DNA of 64,000 bases from positions 248,001 through 312,000 of the forward strand of contig NZ_JAAZQJ010000002.1 in NCBI RefSeq assembly GCF_012275375.1, read 5' to 3'. Shown here in pieces: positions 17,769 to 26,600 of the stretch. The notes beneath the pieces are model-generated. The model saw only the letters and a list, made by a program, of their open reading frames with translations. It was not told the origin of the DNA and did not search any database. The stretch is from Dyella sp. SG609 (GTDB lineage Bacteria > Pseudomonadota > Gammaproteobacteria > Xanthomonadales > Rhodanobacteraceae). The position numbers and the translations under genes were made by a program. How positions within the stretch are numbered: position 1 is the stretch's first letter; each line of letters opens with the position of its first letter.

Positions 17769-18938
17769 CTACCGTCCGGCATACAAAGGCTCCAGCGCCA
17801 CGCTGCGCGAAGATCCGCCCTGGCCGTTCGGCCCGGCCAGGGCGCTGCTGAAGGCAGGGGCATCGCCCAAGCCGCGCCTGCGCTGGAGAAACTCCAGATG
17901 CTCCCTGGGCGCTCCCGACGCGCCGACAGAACGCGCGTCCAGCTCGCTCAGCGCCCTGATGGAAAACCTGGCGGGATCACGGGTGCGCCGCATCTTGTCG
18001 CTCTCCGGCAGATCGCGCTTGCCCGCATCTCCCGCGATGGGATGCTCGACGTTCTCCTTGTAGCGGGATCCCGGCGCAAAGCGCGGCTGCCCGCTCCACC
18101 ACGACCAGTTCCTGGAAAAACGATGCTCGGCCGCGCCCCTGGATTTATTCAAGTCCTCCCATGACGGCGGCCTGGACGGCACCGCCGACGTCGATGGTGC
18201 GGCAAACGCCGAAACCGGCATCGGCGGCGCCGACGGCCCCGGCTGCGGTGCCGAAGAAGAGGAGCTGGCATGCGACACCGGCGCAAAAACCGGGTGCGCC
18301 GAAGGCTGGCGCGCTATCGGCGATGGCGATCGGCTACGCCAGGACGGAGAGTCGGCGTCCTGGATCGGGTCGAGTTCCTCCATCGAAGAGCTACGCGGGC
18401 GCGGGGGTCTCTCGTTGCGTGGCCGCGGCGACAGCGATGGCGATGACGAGAACTGCAACCGCGGGATGCGGCGGCTGCGCGGTCCGCCCCGCGGCGTCCG
18501 CGACCCCACCGGCGAGGATGTTGACGTGCCGCCACGGGAACGCGCACCGCGCGATGGCGGCTCATCGTCTTCGATGGGGTCATGCACCGCGGGGGCAAGC
18601 GGCTCCGGCGGAAAGGGGCCGAACATCGACGAGATCGTCCGTCCGCCGCCGGAAGAAGGCGCCGAAGGTGCCGCAACGCCGCCGATCCCGCCAGGAGCGG
18701 CAGCGCGTCTGGAAGCATTGCTCGGCGACAGCGAAGGGCCATGCCTCGCGGCGGGTATGGGGGACGGCATGCGCGACGGCGGCGGGGAGACGTCTTCGAT
18801 CTCGTCGATCGGCGATGGCGGCGCAAGCGGCGGGTGGGTCGCGTCCCGGCCCCGGCCGGCCTTCCTGCCGTCGTTCGGGTTCGGCTCTCTGCCGCCTTGC
18901 ATTTGATCGGACGAGCGCTTTTTCCAGCCCTTGGACAT
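17769..18938 (-). CDS. Ser/Pro/Arg-rich disordered protein (N-terminal part before amber codon)
   Basis: 389 codons ending at TAG 17771-17769. ATG 18938 has AAGGG with a 6-nt spacer. The sequence is almost wholly low-complexity (PPLAPPSPIDEIEDVSPPPS, SSSPSLSPRPRNERPPRP), with a more ordered end containing RFSRNWSWWSGQPRFAPGSR and LEFLQRRRGLGDAP. The frame continues past the stop into a folded region (GVGQTYPDWVARS), so the product is probably a truncated form of a ~674-residue protein. Long disordered N-termini followed by a folded domain occur in injected effectors, which with its position suggests a T6SS cargo; that is inference. No catalytic motif seen. Confidence 0.6.
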   Translation of the reverse strand: MSKGWKKRSSDQMQGGREPNPNDGRKAGRGRDATHPPLAPPSPIDEIEDVSPPPSRMPSPIPAARHGPSLSPSNASRRAAAPGGIGGVAAPSAPSSGGGRTISSMFGPFPPEPLAPAVHDPIEDDEPPSRGARSRGGTSTSSPVGSRTPRGGPRSRRIPRLQFSSSPSLSPRPRNERPPRPRSSSMEELDPIQDADSPSWRSRSPSPIARQPSAHPVFAPVSHASSSSSAPQPGPSAPPMPVSAFAAPSTSAVPSRPPSWEDLNKSRGAAEHRFSRNWSWWSGQPRFAPGSRYKENVEHPIAGDAGKRDLPESDKMRRTRDPARFSIRALSELDARSVGASGAPREHLEFLQRRRGLGDAPAFSSALAGPNGQGGSSRSVALEPLYAGR

Positions 18939-18983
18939 CGGGAACCCTTATCGTGACCTCAGTGGAACCCGTCCATCCCGCGC

Positions 18984-20081
18984 TCAATCCTTGTACCGCT
19001 TCACCATATCGCTCACCGGCGTCGGCGCCGGCGACTTCCCGGTCAGCCCATGCCAGGCCTTGCTTATCCCGGACCGGTTGTCGAACAACGCATCCCCCTT
19101 GGCGATCGCATCATCCGTATCGCCGGGCTTCGCCTTCGAATAATCGGCACGCGCCTTCAAGCCGTGCTCCGCGCGCAACATGTTTTCCGTCGGGTTGAAC
19201 GCACCGCGCGGTGTCTTGGACAAGCCCACCGTCTCGAACTCCTCCTGCAGATGATTGGTATGCGAGACCACATTCTTCAGGTGCTGCCCGAACGCCACGT
19301 TCTGCGCGGAATCCGCCTGCGAACCCAGCGAGGCGGGATTGGTGAACAGCGCATGGTTCGGCTGATTGACATCCGGTACGCCCACCGCCTTGCCGTGCGC
19401 CAGGCGGTGCGCATGCACCATCTCATGCCCCAGGCCGATAAAACGGTTGGCTTTCGCCTCGTTCGGGTTGATCCGCACCTCGCTGCCCCAGCCCTTGCCT
19501 TCCTTGCCGTCGAAGCGGTAGCCCTGGCCCACGCTCTGCGCGAGTCCTTGCCCAGGCGCGATATGCGGGGCATTCATGTTCGAGGTCTCGCCGGGCTTGG
19601 TCGAACTGATATGCACGCCTGCATGCTCGCCCGCGTGCTGGCGGTTCTGCGTGATGCGTGCGTCGAGCTCTTTCATCATCTGATGCCCGCCCGGCTTGCT
19701 CATCAGCGTGTGCATGGACCGGCGGGCATCGGCAGCCAGGTCGGTGAACGCGGCCGCGCTCTCGCCGGCGCTGCGCTTCACATGCACATTGGACAGCTCG
19801 CCGTGCACCTGCACCTTCTCCACCCGCTTCAGCTTCTGCGCCTGCGCCTGCAGCAGTTCCGGCGTGAATCCCGCCGCCGAAGTGCGCGCCACGCGCGCCA
19901 CCACCGGCGCCCAGCGCTTGGGGATATCGGCGCGCTTGCCCTCGGCATTCGCCTTGGAAAGCTTGGACGTAATGTCCTTGACGAAGCGCTGTTCGCGCGG
20001 AGCCACTTTCGGTGCGACGCCTGCGCTGTTGGCCGCCGCGAACTTCTCGACCACCCGTGTTCTCAGACTGTCCTTGGGCAT
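18984..20081 (-). CDS. Putative M91-family zinc metalloprotease effector (NleD/HopH1-like)
   Basis: 365 residues; ATG 20081 has AAGGAA with an 8-nt spacer. The zinc site is GLGHEMVHAHRLAHG (H219, E220, H223, with the family's HExxHA form). Downstream NHLQEEFETVGLSKTP matches the EE..TVG segment of M91 peptidases that supplies a further ligand. Residues 1-90 are basic and look like a leader or N-terminal domain without homology I recognise. Known M91 members (E. coli NleD, Pseudomonas HopH1) are injected by type III systems and cleave host proteins such as MAP kinases; here the gene sits behind T6SS genes, so delivery by T6SS is inferred. No immunity-like gene follows. Confidence 0.75.
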   Translation of the reverse strand: MPKDSLRTRVVEKFAAANSAGVAPKVAPREQRFVKDITSKLSKANAEGKRADIPKRWAPVVARVARTSAAGFTPELLQAQAQKLKRVEKVQVHGELSNVHVKRSAGESAAAFTDLAADARRSMHTLMSKPGGHQMMKELDARITQNRQHAGEHAGVHISSTKPGETSNMNAPHIAPGQGLAQSVGQGYRFDGKEGKGWGSEVRINPNEAKANRFIGLGHEMVHAHRLAHGKAVGVPDVNQPNHALFTNPASLGSQADSAQNVAFGQHLKNVVSHTNHLQEEFETVGLSKTPRGAFNPTENMLRAEHGLKARADYSKAKPGDTDDAIAKGDALFDNRSGISKAWHGLTGKSPAPTPVSDMVKRYKD

Positions 20082-20125
20082 GGGGAATTCCTTGAATAAT
20101 GGCCTTCGCTACGCAACCGCCGGAC

Positions 20126-20716
20126 TCAGGTGCGGTTGAAAGTGAATTTGTGGAAAGTACGGTTGCCGGTGACCAGATGCTTGACGCTCACCATGTACAG
20201 CCGCCCGGTGGGCTGCCCCGCGGCGTTGAAGGTCTCCCTCACCACGATGCCGCCGCGCACCCTCGTAGGGTTCGTATTGCCGCCGCTGGCCGCGTGCAGC
20301 AGCCGCCCGATACGGTTCTCGATCACCTTGTGCCCGCGCAGATTGATCGAGCGCCGCTCATTGGAAAGATTGTTCTGGATGCTCGGCCCGCCGAACTTGT
20401 CGGCGATCAGATGCGATTTGTTGCGGGGCACCGGCAGGTGCCCGGGGTTAAGCACATTGGTCGCGGCCAGCAACGCCCGCGCGGCACCGGTCCGGCGCAG
20501 GCGCAGCTTGCTCGACGCATAGGCGCGCTGTATGCCAAGGCCGGGGCCGTGCGGTACCTGCCGATGGCCGAAGCGCGTGCCGGGCGCGCGCGCCGCATTG
20601 GCCTCGGTCTTGAACGCGCGGTAGCTGGCGCGGTCGGAGACGGCATAATTGACGCGCCCGAGGGTCTGGTTGCCCTCCTTCACCGGCGCCCAGGTCCAGT
20701 TGCGGTTCTTCGGCAT
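20126..20716 (-). CDS. DNA/RNA non-specific endonuclease-like protein (paralogue A)
   Basis: 196 residues; ATG 20716 preceded by GAGGAG at a 6-nt spacer. The central segment KSHLIADKFGGPSIQNNLSN followed by INLRGHKVIENRIGRLL resembles the Endonuclea_NS_2 type of beta-beta-alpha-metal nuclease (GHLIA..fgG...NLvp...N...EN). The remainder is basic and includes RGGIVVRETF and PTGRLYMVSVKH. It shares these blocks with the gene at 21915-22496, so the two are paralogues flanking an unknown gene. Candidate T6SS nuclease cargo. No inhibitor gene is recognisable beside it. Activity is inferred from motif; the first catalytic Gly is Ser. Confidence 0.65.
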   Translation of the reverse strand: MPKNRNWTWAPVKEGNQTLGRVNYAVSDRASYRAFKTEANAARAPGTRFGHRQVPHGPGLGIQRAYASSKLRLRRTGAARALLAATNVLNPGHLPVPRNKSHLIADKFGGPSIQNNLSNERRSINLRGHKVIENRIGRLLHAASGGNTNPTRVRGGIVVRETFNAAGQPTGRLYMVSVKHLVTGNRTFHKFTFNRT

Positions 20717-20761
20717 GTCGGTCTCCTCTTTACGTGCGTCGCATGGACGCCGGGGCTGCGG

Positions 20762-21895
20762 TCAATGGCCGCGGCTGTTCTGCGGCGGCGCCACCGGCAG
20801 CATGCGCGCGTCGCTGAGCGAGCGTTGCCGGCGTCCGCTGGTATTGGTCTTGGTCGCCATGTGGTGCAGCGACTTGGTGGTCAGGTCGCGCGTATCCGAC
20901 TCGACCGATGTATTGATCGGCGGCTTCTTGTTGGTGCTGTGCGCGTCGCTGCGGAACGCTTCCATGGCGGCGCGCGGCTGGTTGCCGTGCGCGTGCAGAT
21001 AATTGCTTATCACCGGCGGCACCATCCCGGCCAGGCGCGCGTCGCCGCGCATCACCGCACCGACCTCCCATTTCTTGCGCTCGCGCTCTTCCTGCACGTG
21101 GGCGACCAGATTCTTGAAGTGCTTCTTCTTGCGCAGATCCTTGCTGCCGGTAAGCGCCGCGTAGCGCGCGCCCGGCAGCGCTTTCACATGCGGCCTGGCC
21201 AGCTTGAGCCGGGTCGACGGATCGGACATGTACTTGATGGTCGCCAGCGAGCCCATGATCAGCGTGTCGGTAAAGGGCTTGGGCGAATTCGCGTCCTGCC
21301 GGGTCTGGTCCACCGCCAGCTCGCGCAGGCCGTCGCGTCCGCTGCCCGGCCGGCCATTGCCATGGCCTTCGGTAATGGCTCCTGAGGTTCCGCCGACTGC
21401 CTTGGACTTGATCGCCGGCGTATGCCCGGCGATGGGCTGCCAGCTGCCCACGGCAGCGCCCTGGTTCGGCGGCGGGTTGTACCAGACCAGGTCGGCGGTA
21501 CGCGAGCGCGTATCGAACAGGTTCTTCGCCTTGCGTTTGCTGACGCCTCCCCACAAGGCGCGCATCTTCAGCAGGCGCGTGGCCACGTGCTCGTCCAGGC
21601 CGATGCCGACGAAACTCTGCATGGCGCCGGCGCGGCTGGTCAGCGTCTTGTCGGTGCGCACGCGAATCTTGCTCGAATACTGCCCGCCGCCGCCCTTCCT
21701 CACCCAGGGCACCCATTTGCCGCGCAGTTGCTTCAGCTCGGCCCTGAGCGGGCCGGCCAGGCCGCGGCGGGCCAGCTTGCCCAGCTCCTGTTTCTGCAGC
21801 GAAGGCTTGCCCGCCTTCTTGTAGCGCACGGTATTGCGCTTCTGCATGGACAGATGCAGCGGCGTCGGTTTGTCCTTGGCGGGATGGGATGGCAT
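20762..21895 (-). CDS. Unknown basic protein between two nuclease-like paralogues
   Basis: 377 residues; ATG 21895 has GAGGT at a 5-nt spacer and starts 19 nt after the upstream paralogue ends. Lys/Arg-rich, soluble, no signal peptide or membrane segment. Visible pieces: RKGGGGQYSSKIRVRTDKTL, FVGIGLDEHVATRLLKMRAL, DLVWYNPPPNQGAAVGSWQP and an Arg/Ser-rich C-terminus. I recognise no family or catalytic motif. Position inside the 3' effector cassette suggests cargo, adaptor or an inhibitor shared by the neighbouring nuclease-like proteins; none of these can be shown from sequence alone. Confidence 0.6.
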   Translation of the reverse strand: MPSHPAKDKPTPLHLSMQKRNTVRYKKAGKPSLQKQELGKLARRGLAGPLRAELKQLRGKWVPWVRKGGGGQYSSKIRVRTDKTLTSRAGAMQSFVGIGLDEHVATRLLKMRALWGGVSKRKAKNLFDTRSRTADLVWYNPPPNQGAAVGSWQPIAGHTPAIKSKAVGGTSGAITEGHGNGRPGSGRDGLRELAVDQTRQDANSPKPFTDTLIMGSLATIKYMSDPSTRLKLARPHVKALPGARYAALTGSKDLRKKKHFKNLVAHVQEERERKKWEVGAVMRGDARLAGMVPPVISNYLHAHGNQPRAAMEAFRSDAHSTNKKPPINTSVESDTRDLTTKSLHHMATKTNTSGRRQRSLSDARMLPVAPPQNSRGH

Positions 21896-21914
21896 GCGTA
21901 CCTCGTGCTCGGCG

Positions 21915-22496
21915 TCAGATCGGCTTGAATTCCAGCTTGTGATAACTGCGCGTATTGGTCGTGTGGTCCTTCACGCTGACCATGTACGTGCGCCCCGTCG
22001 GCCTCCCGCCAGGCGAATAGGTTTCCCTCACGATCATGCCGCCGCGTGTCCGGTTGGCATTGGTATCGCCCGGCGCGGTGACGTCCTTGATCAGGCGGGC
22101 GATGCGGTTCTCGATGCGCTTGTGGGCGCTGAGGTTGATCCTGCTTTTCTCGTTCACCAGATTCTGCGCATTGCTCGGTCCGCCGAAGCGGTCCGAAGCC
22201 AGGTGGGCCTTGTGCACATTGGCCGGCACGTAGCCGGGATTGACCACGCCGATCCCCGCCAGATTGTCGCGCGGCGCTCCAGTCGGGCGCGTGCGCAGCT
22301 TTGCCGACACATAGACTTTCTTGACGCCGCCGCCCACGCCCGGATACGTGCGCTGCCGCTGCCCGAAGCGGTTCTGGCGCGCGATGTTCGCCTTCTCCTT
22401 CATCGAGCGGTAGCGCGGCTGGTCGATCTGCGCGTAGTGGATGCGACCGATCGTCGTGCCGTTTTCCTTGATGTCTCGCCGTGTCCAGGCAGGCAT
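21915..22496 (-). CDS. DNA/RNA non-specific endonuclease-like protein (paralogue B)
   Basis: 193 residues; ATG 22496 has AGGGGAT at a 7-nt spacer. KAHLASDRFGGPSNAQNLVN then INLSAHKRIENRIARLI parallels the Endonuclea_NS_2-like core of the gene at 20126-20716, and RGGMIVRETY, PTGRTYMVSVKD and SYHKLEF are shared with it. The N-terminus (WTRRDIKENGTTIGRIHYAQ) also matches the paralogue (TWAPVKEGNQTLGRVNYAV), so the genes arose by duplication. It is the first gene after tssA, 25 nt downstream, and is probably co-transcribed with the T6SS. Likely nuclease cargo; function inferred. Confidence 0.65.
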   Translation of the reverse strand: MPAWTRRDIKENGTTIGRIHYAQIDQPRYRSMKEKANIARQNRFGQRQRTYPGVGGGVKKVYVSAKLRTRPTGAPRDNLAGIGVVNPGYVPANVHKAHLASDRFGGPSNAQNLVNEKSRINLSAHKRIENRIARLIKDVTAPGDTNANRTRGGMIVRETYSPGGRPTGRTYMVSVKDHTTNTRSYHKLEFKPI

Positions 22497-22521
22497 GTCG
22501 TGTATCCCCTGTTGATCGCCG

Positions 22522-23667
22522 TCAGGCGTCCGCTTCGCCGCCGAGCAGCTCGAAGATCTCGATCCGCCCGCCCCCTTTCTGGAACACTTCCCGATACAGC
22601 TCCGCCGCGTTCAACCCGCCCCACGCCACCGCGCGGCGGATCAGGTACGGCACGGGGCTGTGCGGCTCCACCTGCATCAGGTATTCGCCGATCTGCGCCA
22701 GCACCTGGTAGGCGCGTTCGCGCTCGCCGAACAGATCGCCGGCCGCGTGCGGCGCACCGTCCTCGTCCTGCTCGTCCGCTTCCTCGTCGAACGGCATCGG
22801 CGCCGCCGGCGGCAAGGCCGCCGGGCCGCGCCGGGTCAGTTCGCCGCGCAGCAGCGCCTCGATGCGCGCGAGGAACTCGTCGAGCCGTCCCAGCGGCGGC
22901 GTCTCCGGCCCCAGCCGTTCGCGCAAGGCGTGCTCGAAAGCGGCGATGGCGGCGCGGCCTTCGCCAATCTCGGCGTGGCGTCCGCGCAGGTCGCCGGCAT
23001 CCATGCGCGCCAGCAGGCCTTGCAGGTCCTCCAGCGTGGCCGCGTCCTGCGCTTCCTCCGGCAGGTTGCCGTGCACCGCGCGCATGCGCTCGTGGTAATG
23101 CGCCAGCTCCCATTGCGACCAGCTGGCGACGTGTTCGTCGTCTTCCACCAGCGGCAGCAGGGCGATGGTGTTGAGCAGCTTCTCGTTGATCCAGCGCACG
23201 ATATTGCAGCGCGCGTCGTAGCCGTCGCCGTCCTCACGCGGATGCAGGCCGTCCCACCAGGTTTCGCACAGGCCGCGCAGCAGCGCGAAGCACGGCTGCA
23301 GCGCGGCATAGCCGCCTTCGTGCAGTTCCGCCTCCAGCATCCAGGCGGCCAGCTGCAGGTCCTTGCCCACCGTGTCGAGCATGCCGGCCGCCAGCTGCGA
23401 CACCTTCGGCCAGTTGGCGCGGCGCGGCTCGATCGCCCAGGCGCCCATCGGCAGGCTGGCGTCGTCGCTCTGGCGCAGCTGCTGGATCATGCGGAAACCC
23501 ATGCTGCCGCGCGCGGAAGCGCCGGCCGGCTGCGGGCCGTCCAGCGGCGCGAGCAGCCGGGCCAGCGGCACGCCAACGCGCCGTTCGAAATAGCCGCCGT
23601 CGTCGCAGCCTTCGGCCACCGCTTCCGGCGTGGCCTCCAGGTTCCTGGCTTGCGCGTACTGGCTCAT
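22522..23667 (-). CDS. tssA: Type VI secretion protein TssA
   Basis: 381 residues; ATG 23667 with GGAG upstream. The N-terminal ImpA_N domain carries the family hallmark LRGLCETWWDGLHP near residues 125-140; the C-terminus has REREAYQ-like RERAYQVLAQIGEYLMQVEP and HSPVPYLIRRAVAWGG, the short VasJ-type end. TssA caps and primes tail-tube/sheath polymerisation at the baseplate. It lies 16 nt after tssM and is the last core T6SS gene before the effector cassette. Confidence 0.93.
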   Translation of the reverse strand: MSQYAQARNLEATPEAVAEGCDDGGYFERRVGVPLARLLAPLDGPQPAGASARGSMGFRMIQQLRQSDDASLPMGAWAIEPRRANWPKVSQLAAGMLDTVGKDLQLAAWMLEAELHEGGYAALQPCFALLRGLCETWWDGLHPREDGDGYDARCNIVRWINEKLLNTIALLPLVEDDEHVASWSQWELAHYHERMRAVHGNLPEEAQDAATLEDLQGLLARMDAGDLRGRHAEIGEGRAAIAAFEHALRERLGPETPPLGRLDEFLARIEALLRGELTRRGPAALPPAAPMPFDEEADEQDEDGAPHAAGDLFGERERAYQVLAQIGEYLMQVEPHSPVPYLIRRAVAWGGLNAAELYREVFQKGGGRIEIFELLGGEADA

Positions 23668-23683
23668 CGCATTGCTCCGTCGG

Positions 23684-26600
23684 TCACCACAGCACGGGCG
23701 CGTCGCGCGGGAACGCGGGCGCCTCCAGCGGCACCGGCGCCTTGGTCGTGGCGTCGGTGCCGGAAAGTTTCAGGATCAGGTACAGGTCGGCCTTGTCCGT
23801 GGCCTTGGCATCCCTCGGCGCGCTGCCGTCGAGCACCGGCACGGCGAAATGCAGCATGCGCTGGCCCGGATCGAGCGCGCCGTTCTCCGGCGGCGCGGCA
23901 TGCGCATCCAGCCAGCGCAGCAGCGCCCAGGAGCCGCCGGTGTCGAACACCGCGTGATAGCCGCTGGCCCGCAGCTCCGGCTGCGCGGCGTCGGGCACCG
24001 GCATATAGCGCGAGCGGTCGGCCCATTGCAGATCCAGCGACAGCGGCGTGCCCACGCTCCAGGCGAAGCTGTCGTCCGCGCCCGGCCATGCGGCGCCCTG
24101 CGCGCCGCCCGCGCGCAGGGTCCAGCCGATCAGCTGGTTGCTGATCGGCGAGCGGTCCGGCAAGGCGCGGAAGCCCACCTTCACCTGGATCGGCAGGCTC
24201 TGCGGCTGCGCCGAGAGATTGCCGGCGAAGAATGCTTCCACCGCATCGAGCTGGCCGATAAAGGCCTTCATCCTGGCGGCGCGCGGGCCGGTGGCGTGTT
24301 CCAGCCAGGCCTTGAGCTCCGGCTTTTCCTTGCCGTAGTAGACGAAGAACGCCTTCACCACCGCCGGCGACACTTCGCGCGAATCCACCGGGCCGAACGG
24401 ATAGCGCCCCGCCAGCTGGCTGTTGAACAGCATGCCGATGCGCGCGTAGTGCAGGTCCGAACTGGCCTGCCCGCGGCCCGAACACGCCGCCCTGGCCAGC
24501 TTTTCCATATCGCCGCGGCGCGAAGAGAACAGATCGTTGCCCACCGCGGCCGGCACATACGCGGCCAGGGTCGCCTCGCAGTTGGCATAGCTCAGGCTGG
24601 CCAGCTGCTTGAGGAAGAAATCGTTGAGGTGCGCCACCTGCCCCGCGGGGTCGGCGAACTGCACCGCGCGGTTCAACTCGCTGATGGTGCCGCCCCAGTA
24701 AGCGTCGACCTGGGTATTGATGCGCTGGCTGTTGTTGACGCCGCGCGTCTGCTTCAGCAGCGTCACGAACGGCGCCGCGTAGCGCGACAGCACTTCCGCG
24801 CGCTGCAGCTGGCGATCCAGGTAGCCCTGCAGCACCGGCACGCTGCCCAGGTCGAACAGCGGCGCGCTGTCGTCGCCGCCGCTGGGCGCGGGCGGGTCGT
24901 ACAGATGGCTGGCCGAGGCCAGCTCCGACACATCCAGCAGCATGCTCGAGGCATAGTTCTGCGCGCACTGCCCCACCTCGTCGGCCAGGCTGCCGAAGCC
25001 GAGCTGGCGCATGCGCTGCTGGGCCTGCAGCAGCGGCTCCACCGAGGCGGCCAGGCTGGAGCTTTCGTCCGCCAGCTCGCGATCGAGCTGCGAGGTGGCG
25101 TCCAGTCCCGTATCGATCGCCTGCACCTGCCCGCGCTGGTTGCGCGCCAGGCTGTCCTGCAAGGCGAGCTGCAGCTGGGTGCGCGCCAGGCGCTCGTACA
25201 GCGGCTGCCCCGTGCTGCTGCCGGTCTGGTCGATCTTCTCGTGGCTGGCGAATTCCTGGTATTCGCGCAGCTGGGTCAGCAGTTCGTCGAAGGTGCTCGG
25301 CCGCCAGCCGCCGGCGGCGCCGTTGCAGCTGTACTGCTGCGGCGACTTCACCTGCATGAAGGCGGTGCCGGCCAGCGTGCGCAGGCCGCCGACTTCGCGG
25401 CCCAGGCCGGGGCTGATGCCTTCGAGCTGGTGATTGCTGGGATTGACCACGAACAGCGCGCCATACGGCGCCAGCGTGGCGCTGCGCAGGCTGTCCACCG
25501 CGGGCTGGTAGCAGCTGTCCAGGTCGAAGAAGCCCAGGGTGGTGCGCAGCTCGGGGTCGTAGTGGTGGTTCTTGATCAGGTGCTCGATGCCCGGCGCGAT
25601 CTCCTCGCCCATGCGCGTGCAGGGGTTGTCCTGCGGCGTGCTCAGCAGCCAGCTCTTGTGCACCCAGGCCAGCCAGCTGTTGAAGCCGCGCAGCGTATCG
25701 AGCAGCGGCGGCTTGCCTTCCTGCAGGGCCGACAGCAGCGGCACGCCGTCCGCCGCGCGGTGCAGCAGGTCGTGCTCGGCCTGCGCGGCCATGCGCTCGA
25801 ACTGCTTGCCCAGCCGCTCGCGCAATTCCGGCGAAATCGCCGGCGCGTCCGCATAGGTGGCCACCGACAGCGCGTCGGCCAGTGGGCTGTCGCGCTTGAT
25901 GGTGTCGGCCGGCAGTGGGCTGCCGTAGAGGTAATCGGCCAGCGCGCCGAAATCCAGCAGCTGGGCGTTGCGGTCGGCCATGCCCGGCTGGGCGATGCGG
26001 CCGAAGCGCATCAGGCCGCCTTCCAGCGCCGACAGCTGGTCGAGCTGGCGCTTCAGCTGGGCGAGATAATCGGCATACACCGCATCCGGCGCCACCGTGT
26101 TCTCCGACACCTTGAGCGTGGCGGCGGACATATCGTCGATGCGCTGCTGCAGCTTGCACGCCATCGAGGGCAGCACCACTTGCTGCAGCGCGTTCTTGGA
26201 CACCACCTCGGTAATGCCGCGATGGATGCGTCCGTCCACCCACGACAGCGGAATGGCGGCGTAGCGCGTGTCCTCGCTCAAGGTGGTGATCTGCGCGATC
26301 AGCTTGTACACGCGCTCCTGGTCCAGGCAGCCGTGCTGGGCCAGCGAGCGGCTGTTGAGCTGGATGTTGAGCAGCGTGTCGCGCAGCCCCTGCGCATGGT
26401 GGTTCACCCGCGCCGCGCTCCACGGCAAGGCCACCGCCAGCAGCACGGCCAGGCCGACCAGCGCCAGCTGCAGGCGGCGGATCAGCCGGTTGCGCGCCAG
26501 CAGGCCCTTCTGCGTGCGCTGCGCCAGGCGCTGCTCGCCCAGCACCTTGTCGCGGACCAGGCTTTCGGTGAAGGCGACATCCTTGCGCGGCCCGGCCACC

